DNA from: an uncultured Eubacteriales bacterium
GTDB lineage: Bacteria > Bacillota > Clostridia > Christensenellales > Aristaeellaceae
Direction: 5' to 3'
Assembly (NCBI GenBank): GCA_902781095.1
Contig: CACZHW010000017.1
Span: 1-47,450 of the forward strand
Length of the DNA: 47,450 nt
Position numbers and translations under genes: made by a program. Below are positions 24,553-33,150 of the stretch, piece after piece; positions within the stretch are counted from its first letter, which is position 1; every line of letters starts with the position of its first letter. The notes beneath the pieces are model-generated. The model made no database searches. It saw only the letters and a list, made by a program, of their open reading frames with translations, and was not told where the DNA came from.

Positions 24553-25274
24553 AGGAAGAAAAACTCATCCTGACCGGCAAGCGGCAGCTGACGCCGCGCG
24601 TGACGGAGATGACGCTGGAGGGCGTAACGGAAAAGATGCGCCCGGGGCAGTTCGTAAACCTCGCCGTGCCGGGCTTTGCCCTGCGCCGCCCCATCTCCGT
24701 GTGCGACCTGGAGGCGGGACGCCTCCGTCTCGTCGTGCGCAGCGGGGGCAGGGGGACCGAGACGCTGACGGCCCTGCCGGCAGGGCAGGAACTCAGCGTG
24801 CTGACCGGGCTGGGCAACGGCTACGACCTGTCGCGCGCGGGCACCTGCCCCGTGCTGGCCGGCGGCGGCGTCGGCGTACCGCCGCTGTACTACCTGGCCA
24901 GAGCGCTGCGGCAGGCGGGCCTGCCGGTGACGGTCTGCCTGGGGTTCAATACCGAAAGCGAACTGTTTTACGAGGAGGAGTTCCGCGCGCTCGGATGCGA
25001 CGTGCGGGTGGCCACGGTGGACGGCAGCCGGGGCACGAAGGGCTTCGTCACCGCCCTCATCCCGGAGGGCAGCTACTTTTACGCCTGCGGGCCTGTGCCG
25101 ATGCTGCGTTCGCTCTCCCGGCTGGAGATGCCCGGGGAGATGAGCCTGGAAGCGCGCATGGGCTGCGGCTTCGGCGCCTGCATGGGCTGCAGCCAGCGCA
25201 TGACGGGCGGCATGCGGCGCATCTGCCGGGAAGGCCCTGTTTTCCGGAAGGAGGAGATCCTGTGGGACGACTGA
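24549..25274 (+). CDS. pyrK: Dihydroorotate dehydrogenase electron transfer subunit
   Basis: PyrK carries FAD and a 2Fe-2S cluster and links dihydroorotate oxidation by PyrD to NAD. The 241-residue protein shows the flavin domain RRPISVCDLE, a nucleotide-binding GGGVGVPPLYYLARAL segment, and the C-terminal cluster motif with cysteines in CGFGACMGC and RRICREGPVF. It starts within the carB stop (ATGA) and overlaps the pyrD start by 13 bases, so the two PyrDK subunits are translationally coupled. Confidence 0.95.
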   Translation: MKEEKLILTGKRQLTPRVTEMTLEGVTEKMRPGQFVNLAVPGFALRRPISVCDLEAGRLRLVVRSGGRGTETLTALPAGQELSVLTGLGNGYDLSRAGTCPVLAGGGVGVPPLYYLARALRQAGLPVTVCLGFNTESELFYEEEFRALGCDVRVATVDGSRGTKGFVTALIPEGSYFYACGPVPMLRSLSRLEMPGEMSLEARMGCGFGACMGCSQRMTGGMRRICREGPVFRKEEILWDD

Positions 25275-26161
25275 GCGTAAACCTGTGCGGCATCCAGCTG
25301 GACAACCCCGTGATCCCCGCCTCCGGCACCTTCGGCTACGGGTACGAGTTCGCAGAGCTCTACGACATCAACTGTCTGGGCACCTTCTCCTTCAAGGGGA
25401 CGACGCTGCAGGCGCGGGACGGAAACCCGCTGCCGCGCATCGCGGAGACGCCCGCCGGTATGCTCAACGCGGTGGGGCTGCAGAACCCCGGCGTGGACGC
25501 CGTGCTGCGGGAGGAACTGCCGAAGCTCTCCCGCGTCTTTCACAAGCCGGTGATGGCCAATGTCAGCGGTTTTTCGGTGGAGGAATACGAAGAGGTCGTA
25601 CGTCGGCTGGAGGCGGCGGAGCAGATCGGCTGGTACGAGATCAACATCAGCTGCCCCAACGTGCACGGCGGCGGCATGAGCTTCGGCACCGACCCGCACG
25701 GGGCGGCCTCAGTGGTCGCGGCGGTGCGGCAGGTGACGCGGCGGCCGCTCATCGTCAAACTGAGCCCGAACGTCACGAGCATCACCGACATCGCGAAGGC
25801 ATGCGAGGACGCGGGGGCGGACGGCATCAGCCTCATCAACACGCTGCTGGGCATGCGCATCGACCTCGCGACGAGAAAGCCGGTCATCGCCAACCGCACC
25901 GGCGGGCTTTCGGGCCCGGCGGTCTTCCCGGTGGCGCTGCGCATGGTCTGGGATGTGGCACGGGCGGTAAAGGTCCCCGTGGTGGGCATGGGCGGCGTCT
26001 CCAGCGCGGAGGACGTGCTGGAGATGATGATGGCCGGCGCCCGGGCGGTGGAAATCGGCGCCCTCAACCTCGTTTCCCCCTACGCGTGCAGGGACATCAT
26101 CGACGCGCTGCCGGCGGCCATGGACCGCTACGGCATCCGGACACTGGAAGAACTGAACTGA
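25262..26161 (+). CDS. pyrD: Dihydroorotate dehydrogenase, class 1B catalytic subunit
   Basis: This 299-residue FMN enzyme oxidises dihydroorotate to orotate. It has NPVIPASGTFGYGYEF at the N-terminus, the active-site cysteine in NISCPNVHGGG (about residue 130), and VGMGGVSSAEDVLEMMMAGA for FMN phosphate. The cysteine base and the neighbouring pyrK place it in class 1B (NAD-linked). The start is GTG 25262, which follows AAGGAGGAG in the end of pyrK; no better ATG exists. Confidence 0.96.
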   Translation: MGRLSVNLCGIQLDNPVIPASGTFGYGYEFAELYDINCLGTFSFKGTTLQARDGNPLPRIAETPAGMLNAVGLQNPGVDAVLREELPKLSRVFHKPVMANVSGFSVEEYEEVVRRLEAAEQIGWYEINISCPNVHGGGMSFGTDPHGAASVVAAVRQVTRRPLIVKLSPNVTSITDIAKACEDAGADGISLINTLLGMRIDLATRKPVIANRTGGLSGPAVFPVALRMVWDVARAVKVPVVGMGGVSSAEDVLEMMMAGARAVEIGALNLVSPYACRDIIDALPAAMDRYGIRTLEELN

Positions 26162-26174
26162 AAGGAGCATACGG

Positions 26175-26879
26175 ATGGGCAAAGTGATCATCGCCTGCGA
26201 CTTCGCGGGCAGACAGGAGACGCTGTCCTTCCTCGAGCAATTCGGGGAGGAGCGGCCTTTCGTCAAGATCGGCATGGAACTGTTCTACGCGGAGGGGCCG
26301 GACATCGTCAGGACCCTGAAGGGGCGGGGCCACCCGATCTTTCTGGACCTGAAGCTGCACGACATCCCCAATACGGTAAAAAAGGCCATGCGCGTGCTGT
26401 CCTCGCTGGATACGGACATCGTCAACCTGCACGCGGCCGGCACGCGCGCGATGATGGAAGCCGCGCTGGAGGGGCTGACCCGCCCGGACGGGACGCGGCC
26501 GCTGTGCATCGCGGTGACGCAGCTGACCTCCACCGACCAGACTGCGCTGGAAGGCGAGCTGGGCATCCATTTGCCGATGGAGGAGGCGGTGCTCTCCTAC
26601 GCGGAAAACGCCAGGCGCGCGGGCCTGGACGGCGTGGTCTGCTCCCCGTTGGAGGCGGGCGCCGTGCACGCGCGCTGCGGGGCGGGCTTCCTGTGCGTTA
26701 CGCCGGGCATCCGCTTTGCCGACGGAGACCGCGGCGACCAGAAGCGCGTGATGACGCCGCGGGAAGCGCGACGCATCGGTTCGGACTACATCGTCGTCGG
26801 GCGGCCGATCACGGCCAGCGCCGATCCCCTGGCGGCGTACCTGCGCTGCCTGCGTGAATTTGAAGGAGAAGAAGCATGA
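26175..26879 (+). CDS. pyrF: Orotidine 5'-phosphate decarboxylase
   Basis: PyrF makes UMP from OMP. The 234-residue protein is the short group I type with the catalytic D-L-K-L-H-D-I-P-N-T (about residues 58-67) and a phosphate-binding end IVVGRPITASADP. Its start follows AAAGGAG, and its stop overlaps the pyrE ATG by four bases. It is the last enzyme of UMP synthesis, although placed fifth in this operon. Confidence 0.97.
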   Translation: MGKVIIACDFAGRQETLSFLEQFGEERPFVKIGMELFYAEGPDIVRTLKGRGHPIFLDLKLHDIPNTVKKAMRVLSSLDTDIVNLHAAGTRAMMEAALEGLTRPDGTRPLCIAVTQLTSTDQTALEGELGIHLPMEEAVLSYAENARRAGLDGVVCSPLEAGAVHARCGAGFLCVTPGIRFADGDRGDQKRVMTPREARRIGSDYIVVGRPITASADPLAAYLRCLREFEGEEA

Positions 26880-27523
26880 CGAGAAGCGAAAAACTGGCGG
26901 AAGCGCTGCTGTCCATCGGCGCGGTCTTCCTGCGGCCCGAAGAGCCGTTTACCTGGGCCAGCGGCATCAAGAGCCCTGTCTACTGCGACAACCGGCTGAC
27001 GCTGACGGCGCCGCAGGTGCGCACCCTGGTGGAGACGGGGCTTGCCGAAATCGTGCGGGAGGAGTACCCGCAGGCAGAGGTGCTCATGGGCACCTCCACG
27101 GCGGGCATCGCCCATGCGGCCATTACGGCGCACCTGCTGGACATGCCCATGGGGTACGTGCGCGGCGGCGCCAAGGACCACGGGCGGGGCAACCGGATCG
27201 AAGGCCGGCTGGAGCCGGGGCAGAAGGTCGTGGTGATCGAGGATCTGATTTCCACGGGCGGCAGCGTCATCGAGGTGGTGGAAGCCCTGCGCGAGGCGGG
27301 TGCCGAGGTGCTGGGCATCGCCTCCATCATGACCTACGGCATGAAGCGGGGGCTGGAGCGGCTTAAGGCCGCTGGCGTGCGGAACGTCTCGCTGACAAAC
27401 TTCGACGCTATCGCGAAGGTGGCGGGGGAGACCGGCCGCATCAAAGAGGCGGACATCGCGCGCGTGCTGGCTTTCCGGGACAACCCTTCGGACGAGAGCT
27501 GGATCGGAGGCGCGCATGCGTAA
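26876..27523 (+). CDS. pyrE: Orotate phosphoribosyltransferase
   Basis: PyrE joins orotate and PRPP to OMP. The 215-residue protein has the type I PRTase signature VVVIEDLISTGGSVIEVV (about residues 120-137) for PRPP binding, preceded by GTSTAGIAHAA and YVRGGAKDHGRGNRIEG, the flexible catalytic loop. It overlaps pyrF (ATGA) and pyrB by 8 bases. Confidence 0.96.
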   Translation: MTRSEKLAEALLSIGAVFLRPEEPFTWASGIKSPVYCDNRLTLTAPQVRTLVETGLAEIVREEYPQAEVLMGTSTAGIAHAAITAHLLDMPMGYVRGGAKDHGRGNRIEGRLEPGQKVVVIEDLISTGGSVIEVVEALREAGAEVLGIASIMTYGMKRGLERLKAAGVRNVSLTNFDAIAKVAGETGRIKEADIARVLAFRDNPSDESWIGGAHA

Positions 27524-28574
27524 CCTCATCGATGCGGTGGACCTCAGCCCCGAAGAGTTGGAGCGGATGTGCGACCTGGCCGCCGACATCCAGGCGAACC
27601 CGGGAGAATACGCGGACGCGTGCCGCGGGCGCAGGCTGGCGACCCTCTTCTTTGAGCCGAGCACCCGCACGCGCATGAGCTTCGAATCCGCGATGCTGAC
27701 CCTGGGCGGGACGGTGCTGTCCATGCCGGACGGCGCGACCTCCTCCGCGACCAAGGGGGAGAGCCTGGCCGACACGATCCGCGTGATCTCCTGCTACGCG
27801 GACATCATCGCGATGCGCCATCCCTTCGACGGGGCGGCGCGCCTCGCCGCGCGGTACACGGGGGTGCCCTTTATCAACGCGGGGGACGGCGGACACTGCC
27901 ACCCCACGCAGACGTTGGCGGACATCATGACCATCCGCTCCGAGACGGGGCGGCTGTGCAACCTGACCGTGGGGCTGTGCGGCGACCTGCTTTACGGCCG
28001 CACGGTGCATTCACTGATCCGGGTGCTGAGCCGCAACGAGGGCATCCGCTTCGTGCTGATCTCCCCGAAAGAGCTCGCACTGCCCGATTACATGATGGAA
28101 GGGCTGGAGGCGGAGGTGACCGAATCCCTGGAGGAGGCGCTGCCGAAGCTGGACATCCTCTACATGACGCGCGTGCAGAAGGAGCGCTTCGAAGACGAAG
28201 CCCAGTACGAGCGCCTGAAGGACGCCTATATCCTGAACGCGGAGCGCATGCGCCTGGGCGGGGCGCAGCTGCGAGTGCTGCACCCGCTGCCGCGCGTGAA
28301 CGAGATCGCGCCGGAGGTGGACGACGATCCCCGCGCCTGCTACTTCAAGCAGGTGAGCTACGGCCGCTACATGCGCATGGCGCTCATCCTGACGCTGCTG
28401 CGTGAGGCACAGGACAGCCCGAGGCAGGCGACGGTGCCCTACGCCGGGAGCTGCCCGAACCGCCGCTGCGTGTGCCACCGCGAGCGCTGCGTGCCGCAGG
28501 AATTCATCCGGACGAAGGACGCGGTCCGCTGCGCCTGGTGCGAAGCGGAAGCCGTACCGGAAACGATTGGTTAA
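27516..28574 (+). CDS. pyrB: Aspartate carbamoyltransferase with C-terminal zinc-ribbon-like tail
   Basis: The first 300 residues are a normal ATCase catalytic chain: FEPSTRTRMSFESA (46-59), KGESLADT (80-87), HPTQTLADI (129-137) and HPLPRVNEI (256-264). It condenses carbamoyl phosphate with aspartate. The unusual part is the last 45 residues. C313-x4-C318 and C339-x2-C342, with C320 and C325 between, follow the spacing of the zinc domain of the regulatory chain PyrI (CPNxxC...CxxC). The nucleotide-binding domain of PyrI is absent and no pyrI gene follows. The tail may stabilise trimers or replace PyrI contacts (inference). It is the last gene of the operon, and I see no strong terminator after it. 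Confidence 0.95.
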   Translation: MRNLIDAVDLSPEELERMCDLAADIQANPGEYADACRGRRLATLFFEPSTRTRMSFESAMLTLGGTVLSMPDGATSSATKGESLADTIRVISCYADIIAMRHPFDGAARLAARYTGVPFINAGDGGHCHPTQTLADIMTIRSETGRLCNLTVGLCGDLLYGRTVHSLIRVLSRNEGIRFVLISPKELALPDYMMEGLEAEVTESLEEALPKLDILYMTRVQKERFEDEAQYERLKDAYILNAERMRLGGAQLRVLHPLPRVNEIAPEVDDDPRACYFKQVSYGRYMRMALILTLLREAQDSPRQATVPYAGSCPNRRCVCHRERCVPQEFIRTKDAVRCAWCEAEAVPETIG

Positions 28575-28672
28575 AATTCGGAAATCCTGCCGGCCGAAAT
28601 CTGCATATCCCCAAAAGAGTGTGTATTTTCTTGGCAGTATTTTTAAAAAGACGAACATTAAAAGAGTATTGG

Positions 28673-28701
28673 TTGACATCATGCGGAAATGCGAGTATAA
28701 T
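28673..28701 (+). promoter_or_regulatory. Consensus promoter of the purine operon
   Basis: TTGACA (28673-28678) and TATAAT (28696-28701) are both perfect with 17-bp spacing. The upstream 97 bases after pyrB are AT-rich with no gene. Transcription should start near 28708, just before the riboswitch. Confidence 0.92.
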
Positions 28702-28713
28702 TTCCGCGTCATA

Positions 28714-28821
28714 CGGGCTCTGCGACTGACGGTTTACGTGAACGGACACGGGGGAACAGAGATCCTGCAAAGCCGACCGTCTGGGCGCACAAGAACCTTA
28801 AGGGAGCCTGTGCGCCTTTTT
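28714..28821 (+). promoter_or_regulatory. ZTP riboswitch (pfl motif) with terminator
   Basis: The leader fits the pfl/ZTP consensus. P1 pairs CTCTG (28718-28722) with CAGAG (28757-28761). Inside it are CGACTGACGG and the ACGGGGGAA segment, and the second conserved domain is GCCGACCGTCTGGGCGC (28772-28788). The 3' part of this domain also forms the 5' arm of a terminator, GGCGCAC/GTGCGCC plus T-run (28784-28821). ZTP or ZMP binding should therefore block termination, giving an ON switch. ZMP accumulates when 10-formyl-THF is short, and the operon indeed ends with fhs. The purE ATG lies 15 bases downstream. Confidence 0.9.
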
Positions 28822-28835
28822 GATTTGGAGGAAGC

Positions 28836-29330
28836 ATGAAAAAGATCGGACTTGTCATGGGCAGCGACAGCGACCTGCCCGTCGTTGAAAAGGCCATCGC
28901 GGTGCTGCGTGAATTCGGCGTGCCGTTCGAGGCCCACATTTACTCCGCCCATCGGACGCCGGAGCAGGCCGCGCGCTTTGCCGCGCAGGCCAAAGAGAAC
29001 GGCTTCGGCGTGCTGATCGCCTTTGCGGGCATGGCGGCGCATCTGGCGGGCGCCCTGGCGGCGCAGACCACCCTGCCGGTCATCGGCGTCCCCTGCGGGG
29101 GCGGCGCCTTCGGCGGGCTGGATGCGCTGCTTTCCACCGTGCAGATGCCCTCCGGCATCCCGGTGGCGACGGTAGCGGTCGGCGGCGGCGCGAACGCCGC
29201 GCTGCTGGCCGTGCAGATGCTGGCATTGGGCGACGGTGAACTGGCTGAAAAGCTTGCCGCCCGGCGCGCGGGCGACGCAGAAAAGGTGCTTCAAAAGGAC
29301 GCGGCCCTGGCTGCCTCCCTTGAACAATAA
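28836..29330 (+). CDS. purE: 5-(Carboxyamino)imidazole ribonucleotide mutase
   Basis: The 164-residue PurE begins with [16 protein letters not shown] and has the conserved S-A-H-R-T-P-E and [15 protein letters not shown] segments. Class I PurE moves the carboxyl group of N5-CAIR to make CAIR. No purK is in the operon, so N5-CAIR would need a distant purK, or the enzyme works by direct carboxylation as class II PurE do (inference). First gene behind the ZTP riboswitch, with GGAGGAAG before its ATG. Confidence 0.96.
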   Translation: MKKIGLVMGSDSDLPVVEKAIAVLREFGVPFEAHIYSAHRTPEQAARFAAQAKENGFGVLIAFAGMAAHLAGALAAQTTLPVIGVPCGGGAFGGLDALLSTVQMPSGIPVATVAVGGGANAALLAVQMLALGDGELAEKLAARRAGDAEKVLQKDAALAASLEQ

Positions 29331-29361
29331 CAGACCGATTGAAGAAAAGGAGTGCATCATC

Positions 29362-30048
29362 ATGGAAAAGAACCTCGTATACACCGGAAAGACCAAGAAC
29401 GTTTACGCTCTGCCCAACGGCAACTACCTGCTCAAGTTCAAGGATGACTGCACCGGCAAGGACGGCGTCTTTGATCCCGGCGAGAACTCCGTCGGGCTGA
29501 CCATCGAGGGCGTGGGCGACGTCAACCTGCGCATGTCCGTCTACTTCTTCGAGAAGATCAACGCGGCCGGCATCAAGACCCACTACGTGAGCGCCGACCT
29601 GAAGGAGACCACCATGGAAGTGCTGCCGGCGAAGGTCTTCGGCAAGGGCCTGGAGGTCATCTGCCGCAACCGTGCGGTGGGCAGCTTCATCCGCCGCTAC
29701 GGCGAGTACATCGAGGCGGGCGCGGAGCTCCCCTCCTACGTGGAGACCACCTTCAAGAACGACGAGAAGGGCGATCCGCTGGTCACGCGGGACGGCCTCA
29801 TCGTGCTGGGCGTGATGACGGGCGAGCAGTACGACGCCATCAAGGAAATGACGCAGAAGATCACGAAGATCGTCGCGGACGACCTGGCCGAAAAGGGCCT
29901 GGTGCTCTACGACATCAAGTTTGAGTTCGGCTACGACAAGGACGGCAGCGTCATGCTGATCGACGAGATCGCCTCCGGCAACATGCGCGTTTACAAGGAC
30001 GGGGAGTACATCGATCCGATGACCCTCTCCAAGCTCTTCTTCGCCTGA
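29362..30048 (+). CDS. purC: SAICAR synthetase
   Basis: The 228-residue PurC couples CAIR with aspartate using ATP. Seen are Y-T-G-K-T-K-N-V-Y near the start, the phosphate and nucleotide loop region, [14 protein letters not shown] (about residue 100), and [12 protein letters not shown] followed by [11 protein letters not shown], which bind ATP and metal. The length fits the short bacterial type. An AAAGGAG site precedes ATG 29362, and the gene follows purE by 31 bases and precedes the purF-like gene by 8. Confidence 0.96.
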   Translation: MEKNLVYTGKTKNVYALPNGNYLLKFKDDCTGKDGVFDPGENSVGLTIEGVGDVNLRMSVYFFEKINAAGIKTHYVSADLKETTMEVLPAKVFGKGLEVICRNRAVGSFIRRYGEYIEAGAELPSYVETTFKNDEKGDPLVTRDGLIVLGVMTGEQYDAIKEMTQKITKIVADDLAEKGLVLYDIKFEFGYDKDGSVMLIDEIASGNMRVYKDGEYIDPMTLSKLFFA

Positions 30049-30056
30049 GGCGCGGC

Positions 30057-31481
30057 ATGGGTGGATTCTTTGCCGCCGTCTCCCGCAGGGACTGCCTGAG
30101 TGACGCGTTCTTCGGCGTGGATTACCACAGCCACCTGGGGACGCGCCGGGCGGGCCTGGCGGCGTATGACCCGGAGGCCGGGCTGCAGCGGGAGATACAC
30201 AACATCGAAAACGCGCCGTTCCGCACCAAGTTCGCCCGCATCTTCGAAGAGATGCGGGGCACGGCGGCGATCGGCTGCATCAGCGACAGGGATCCGCAGC
30301 CGCTGCTCATCCGCTCCAATCACGGCCCCTACGCCATCTGCATGACGGGGGTCATCAACAACGCCGACGCGCTGACGGAGCAGTACCTGTCCTTCTCCGG
30401 CGGCCACTTCGACGCGATGAGCGGCGGGCGGGTCAACCACACGGAGTTGCTGGCCGCGCTGATCGACCAGAAGAGCAGCTTCGTGGAAGGCATCCGCTTC
30501 GCGCAGTCCCAGATCGAGGGCACGGCCTGCGTCCTCATCCTCACCAAGGACGGCGAGGTGATCGCGGCCAGGGACAAGGCGGGCCGCCTGCCGGTGCACG
30601 TGGGGCGGGACGCGGACGGCTATGCGGTCGCCTTCGAGTCCTTCGCCTATCAGAAGCTGGGCTACGAGGACTGCTACGAGCTGGGCCCGGGAGAAATCGT
30701 GCTGCTGCGGCCGGACGAGATGATCTCCCTCAGCCCGCCCGGGGGCAAAAAGCGGATCTGCGCCTTCCTCTGGTCCTACTACGGCTATCCCACCTCTTCC
30801 TACGAGGGCGTCAACGTGGAGGCCATGCGCTATCGCAACGGTGAGATCATGGCACGCGCGGACATGGAGGCGGGCCGCTGCCGGGACATCGATTACGTGG
30901 GCGGCGTGCCCGACTCCGGAACGCCGCATGCCATCGGCTACGCCAACGAGAGCGGCATTCGCTTCGCCCGCGCGTTCATCAAGTACACGCCGACCTGGCA
31001 GCGCAGCTTTATGCCCGCCCACCAGACGGACCGCAACAAAATCGCCAAGATGAAGCAGATCCCGGTCCACGAGCTCATCGCGGGCAAGAATCTGCTCTTC
31101 GTGGACGACTCCATCGTCCGCGGAACGCAGCTGCGGGAGACGGTGGATTTCCTCTACGAAAACGGAGCGAAGGCCGTACACATCCGCTCGGCCTGCCCGC
31201 CGATCCTCTACAGCTGCAAGTACCTCAACTTCTCCCCGGCGACCAGCGAGATGGAGCTGCTGGCACGGCGCGTCATCGTGGAGCTGGAAGGGGAGGAAGG
31301 CCTAAACTACCTCGACGAGTACAGCGACGGCACGACGGAGCGGGGCAGGAAACTGCGCGCCACGATCTGCGAAAAGCTGCACTTCGCCTCTCTGGAGTTC
31401 CAGACGACGAAAGGCGTGTGCGAGGCCATCGGCCTGCCGGAGTGCGAGCTGTGCACCTACTGCTGGAACGGAAAGGAATAA
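30057..31481 (+). CDS. purF: Amidophosphoribosyltransferase-like protein lacking the catalytic N-terminal cysteine
   Basis: PurF makes phosphoribosylamine from PRPP and glutamine. The phosphoribosyltransferase half is intact: V-P-D-S-G (284-288) and the PRPP motif FVDDSIVRGT (348-357). The N-terminal Ntn-hydrolase half keeps its shape (SHLGTRRAG, NHTELLAALI), but the chain begins M-G-G-F-F-A instead of M-C-G, so the nucleophile Cys is a glycine. Cysteines 235, 387, 463 and 466 (with 469) match the positions that hold the 4Fe-4S cluster in Bacillus PurF. No alternative start supplies a cysteine. It may use ammonia, or a partner glutaminase (inference). No other purF is in the operon. The symbol is used for homology only. 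Confidence 0.85.
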   Translation: MGGFFAAVSRRDCLSDAFFGVDYHSHLGTRRAGLAAYDPEAGLQREIHNIENAPFRTKFARIFEEMRGTAAIGCISDRDPQPLLIRSNHGPYAICMTGVINNADALTEQYLSFSGGHFDAMSGGRVNHTELLAALIDQKSSFVEGIRFAQSQIEGTACVLILTKDGEVIAARDKAGRLPVHVGRDADGYAVAFESFAYQKLGYEDCYELGPGEIVLLRPDEMISLSPPGGKKRICAFLWSYYGYPTSSYEGVNVEAMRYRNGEIMARADMEAGRCRDIDYVGGVPDSGTPHAIGYANESGIRFARAFIKYTPTWQRSFMPAHQTDRNKIAKMKQIPVHELIAGKNLLFVDDSIVRGTQLRETVDFLYENGAKAVHIRSACPPILYSCKYLNFSPATSEMELLARRVIVELEGEEGLNYLDEYSDGTTERGRKLRATICEKLHFASLEFQTTKGVCEAIGLPECELCTYCWNGKE

Positions 31482-31484
31482 GAC

Positions 31485-32528
31485 ATGCACGAGGATTCCA
31501 GGTCCGAGGCCTACGCGGCAGCGGGCGTTGACATCACGGCCGGCTACAGGGCCGTGGAGCTGATGAAACAGCATATCCGGACGACCCTGACGCCGGGCGT
31601 CTGCTCGGATATCGGCGGGTTCGGCGGGCTTTTTGCGCCGGATCTTGCGGGCATCCGTGAGCCGGTGCTCGTCTCCGGGACGGACGGCGTGGGTACCAAG
31701 CTCAAGGTGGCCTTCCGCATGGACCGCCACGACACCGTAGGACAGGACTGCGTGGCCATGTGCGTCAACGACATCATCTGCGCCGGCGCGCGGCCGCTGT
31801 TCTTCCTTGATTACATCGCCTGCGGCAAAAACGTGCCGGAGCGGATCGCGGACATCGTAAAGGGCGTGGCCGACGGCTGCGTGCTCTCCGGCGCCGCGCT
31901 GATCGGCGGGGAGACCGCCGAGATGCCGGGCTTTTATCCGGAGGACGAGTATGATCTCGCCGGCTTTGCCGTGGGCCTTGCGGACAAGTCGGAGATCATC
32001 AGCGCCGAGCGCGTGAAAGCGGGCGACGCGGTGATCGCGCTGCCCTCTTCCGGCGTTCACTCCAACGGGTTTTCGCTGGTGCGCAAGGTCTTCGACCTGG
32101 AGCACGCCGATCTTGACGAGAAGCCGGCGTGCCTCGGCGGGCGGAGCCTGGGCGAGACGCTGCTTGCGCCGACCCGGATTTACGTAAAGCCGGTACTGGA
32201 GCTGCTTTCGCAGGTGCGGGTGCACGGCATCTCGCACATCACGGGCGGCGGCTTCTACGAGAACATCCCGCGGTGCATCCCGGACGGGCTGGGCGCCGTC
32301 ATCCGCAAGGCGGACGTGCGCGTGCTCCCCGTCTTCGACCTCATCCGGGAAAAGGGCGGCATCAGCGAGCGCGACATGTTCAACACCTTCAACATGGGCG
32401 TGGGGATGAGCATCGTCGTGGCCGCGGAAGACGCGGAGCGTTCGCTTGAAATTCTGCGGGGGGCGGGGGAAGCGCCGTACGTGATCGGCGAAATCCGCGC
32501 CATGGACCGCAAGATTGAGCTGGTGTAA
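31485..32528 (+). CDS. purM: AIR synthetase (phosphoribosylformylglycinamidine cyclo-ligase)
   Basis: The 347-residue PurM closes FGAM to AIR with ATP. Its start contains [16 protein letters not shown], followed by [14 protein letters not shown] (the family's nucleotide and phosphate loop), [23 protein letters not shown] and [11 protein letters not shown]. It shares its fold with the PurL core. The ATG lies three bases after the purF-like stop, and purN begins one base after its own stop, so coupling is tight. Confidence 0.97.
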   Translation: MHEDSRSEAYAAAGVDITAGYRAVELMKQHIRTTLTPGVCSDIGGFGGLFAPDLAGIREPVLVSGTDGVGTKLKVAFRMDRHDTVGQDCVAMCVNDIICAGARPLFFLDYIACGKNVPERIADIVKGVADGCVLSGAALIGGETAEMPGFYPEDEYDLAGFAVGLADKSEIISAERVKAGDAVIALPSSGVHSNGFSLVRKVFDLEHADLDEKPACLGGRSLGETLLAPTRIYVKPVLELLSQVRVHGISHITGGGFYENIPRCIPDGLGAVIRKADVRVLPVFDLIREKGGISERDMFNTFNMGVGMSIVVAAEDAERSLEILRGAGEAPYVIGEIRAMDRKIELV

Positions 32529-32529
32529 C

Positions 32530-33150
32530 ATGGCGGGGAGAATCAAGACGGCGGTGCTGGTCTCCGGCGGCGGCACCAACCTGCAGGCGCTCATCGACGC
32601 GCAGGCAGACGGCCGCATCGCCTCCGCCGAAATCGCGCTGGTCCTCTCCAACCAGGCCGGCGCCTACGCGCTGGAGCGCGCCGCACGCGCAGGCATCCCG
32701 CACGAAACCGTCCTGCGCAGGGAGCTGGGCAGCCGGGAGGCCTTCGAGGCGCGCATTGTCTCGCTGCTGGAGGAGCACGGCATCGGGCTCATCGTGCTGG
32801 CCGGGTTCCTGGCCATCCTCTCGGAGGACTTCACCCGGCGCTATGACCACCGGATCCTCAACATTCACCCTTCGCTGATCCCGTCCTTCTGCGGCGAGGG
32901 CTACTACGGCCTGCGCGTGCACGAGGCGGCGCTCGCCCGCGGGGTGAAGGTGACGGGCGCCACGGTTCACTTTGTCAATGAAATCCCGGACGGCGGAGAG
33001 ATCATCCTGCAGAAGGCCGTTCCGGTGGAGGCGGGGGACACCCCCGAGGTGCTGCAGCGCCGCGTGATGGAGCAGGCCGAGTGGCAGCTGCTGCCCATGG
33101 CCGTGGAAAAGGTGGCCGGCAAACTGCTGGCCGGGGAGGAAAGAGCATGA
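32530..33150 (+). CDS. purN: GAR transformylase (10-formyl-THF dependent)
   Basis: The 206-residue PurN formylates glycinamide ribonucleotide. It shows VLVSGGGTNLQALID at the start, the catalytic Asn and His in ILNIHPSLIPSF, and the catalytic Asp seven residues after the His of VHFVNEIPDGG. The formyl donor, 10-formyl-THF, is the product of Fhs at the end of this operon. ATG 32530 comes directly after the purM stop; a TTG five codons upstream is possible but less likely. Its TGA overlaps the next ATG. Confidence 0.95.
   Translation: MAGRIKTAVLVSGGGTNLQALIDAQADGRIASAEIALVLSNQAGAYALERAARAGIPHETVLRRELGSREAFEARIVSLLEEHGIGLIVLAGFLAILSEDFTRRYDHRILNIHPSLIPSFCGEGYYGLRVHEAALARGVKVTGATVHFVNEIPDGGEIILQKAVPVEAGDTPEVLQRRVMEQAEWQLLPMAVEKVAGKLLAGEERA

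Noticed and set aside
28575..28672. Terminator of the pyr operon
   Set aside because: Only a weak TTCGG/CCGAA pairing with a long loop and no adjacent T-run is visible, so none is called. Read-through into the purine leader is possible.
30049..30062. Frameshift or alternative start that would restore M-C-G in the PurF-like protein
   Set aside because: No cysteine codon follows any nearby in-frame start. The bases before ATG are the end of purC and GAGGCGC, and no plausible single change there gives the motif.
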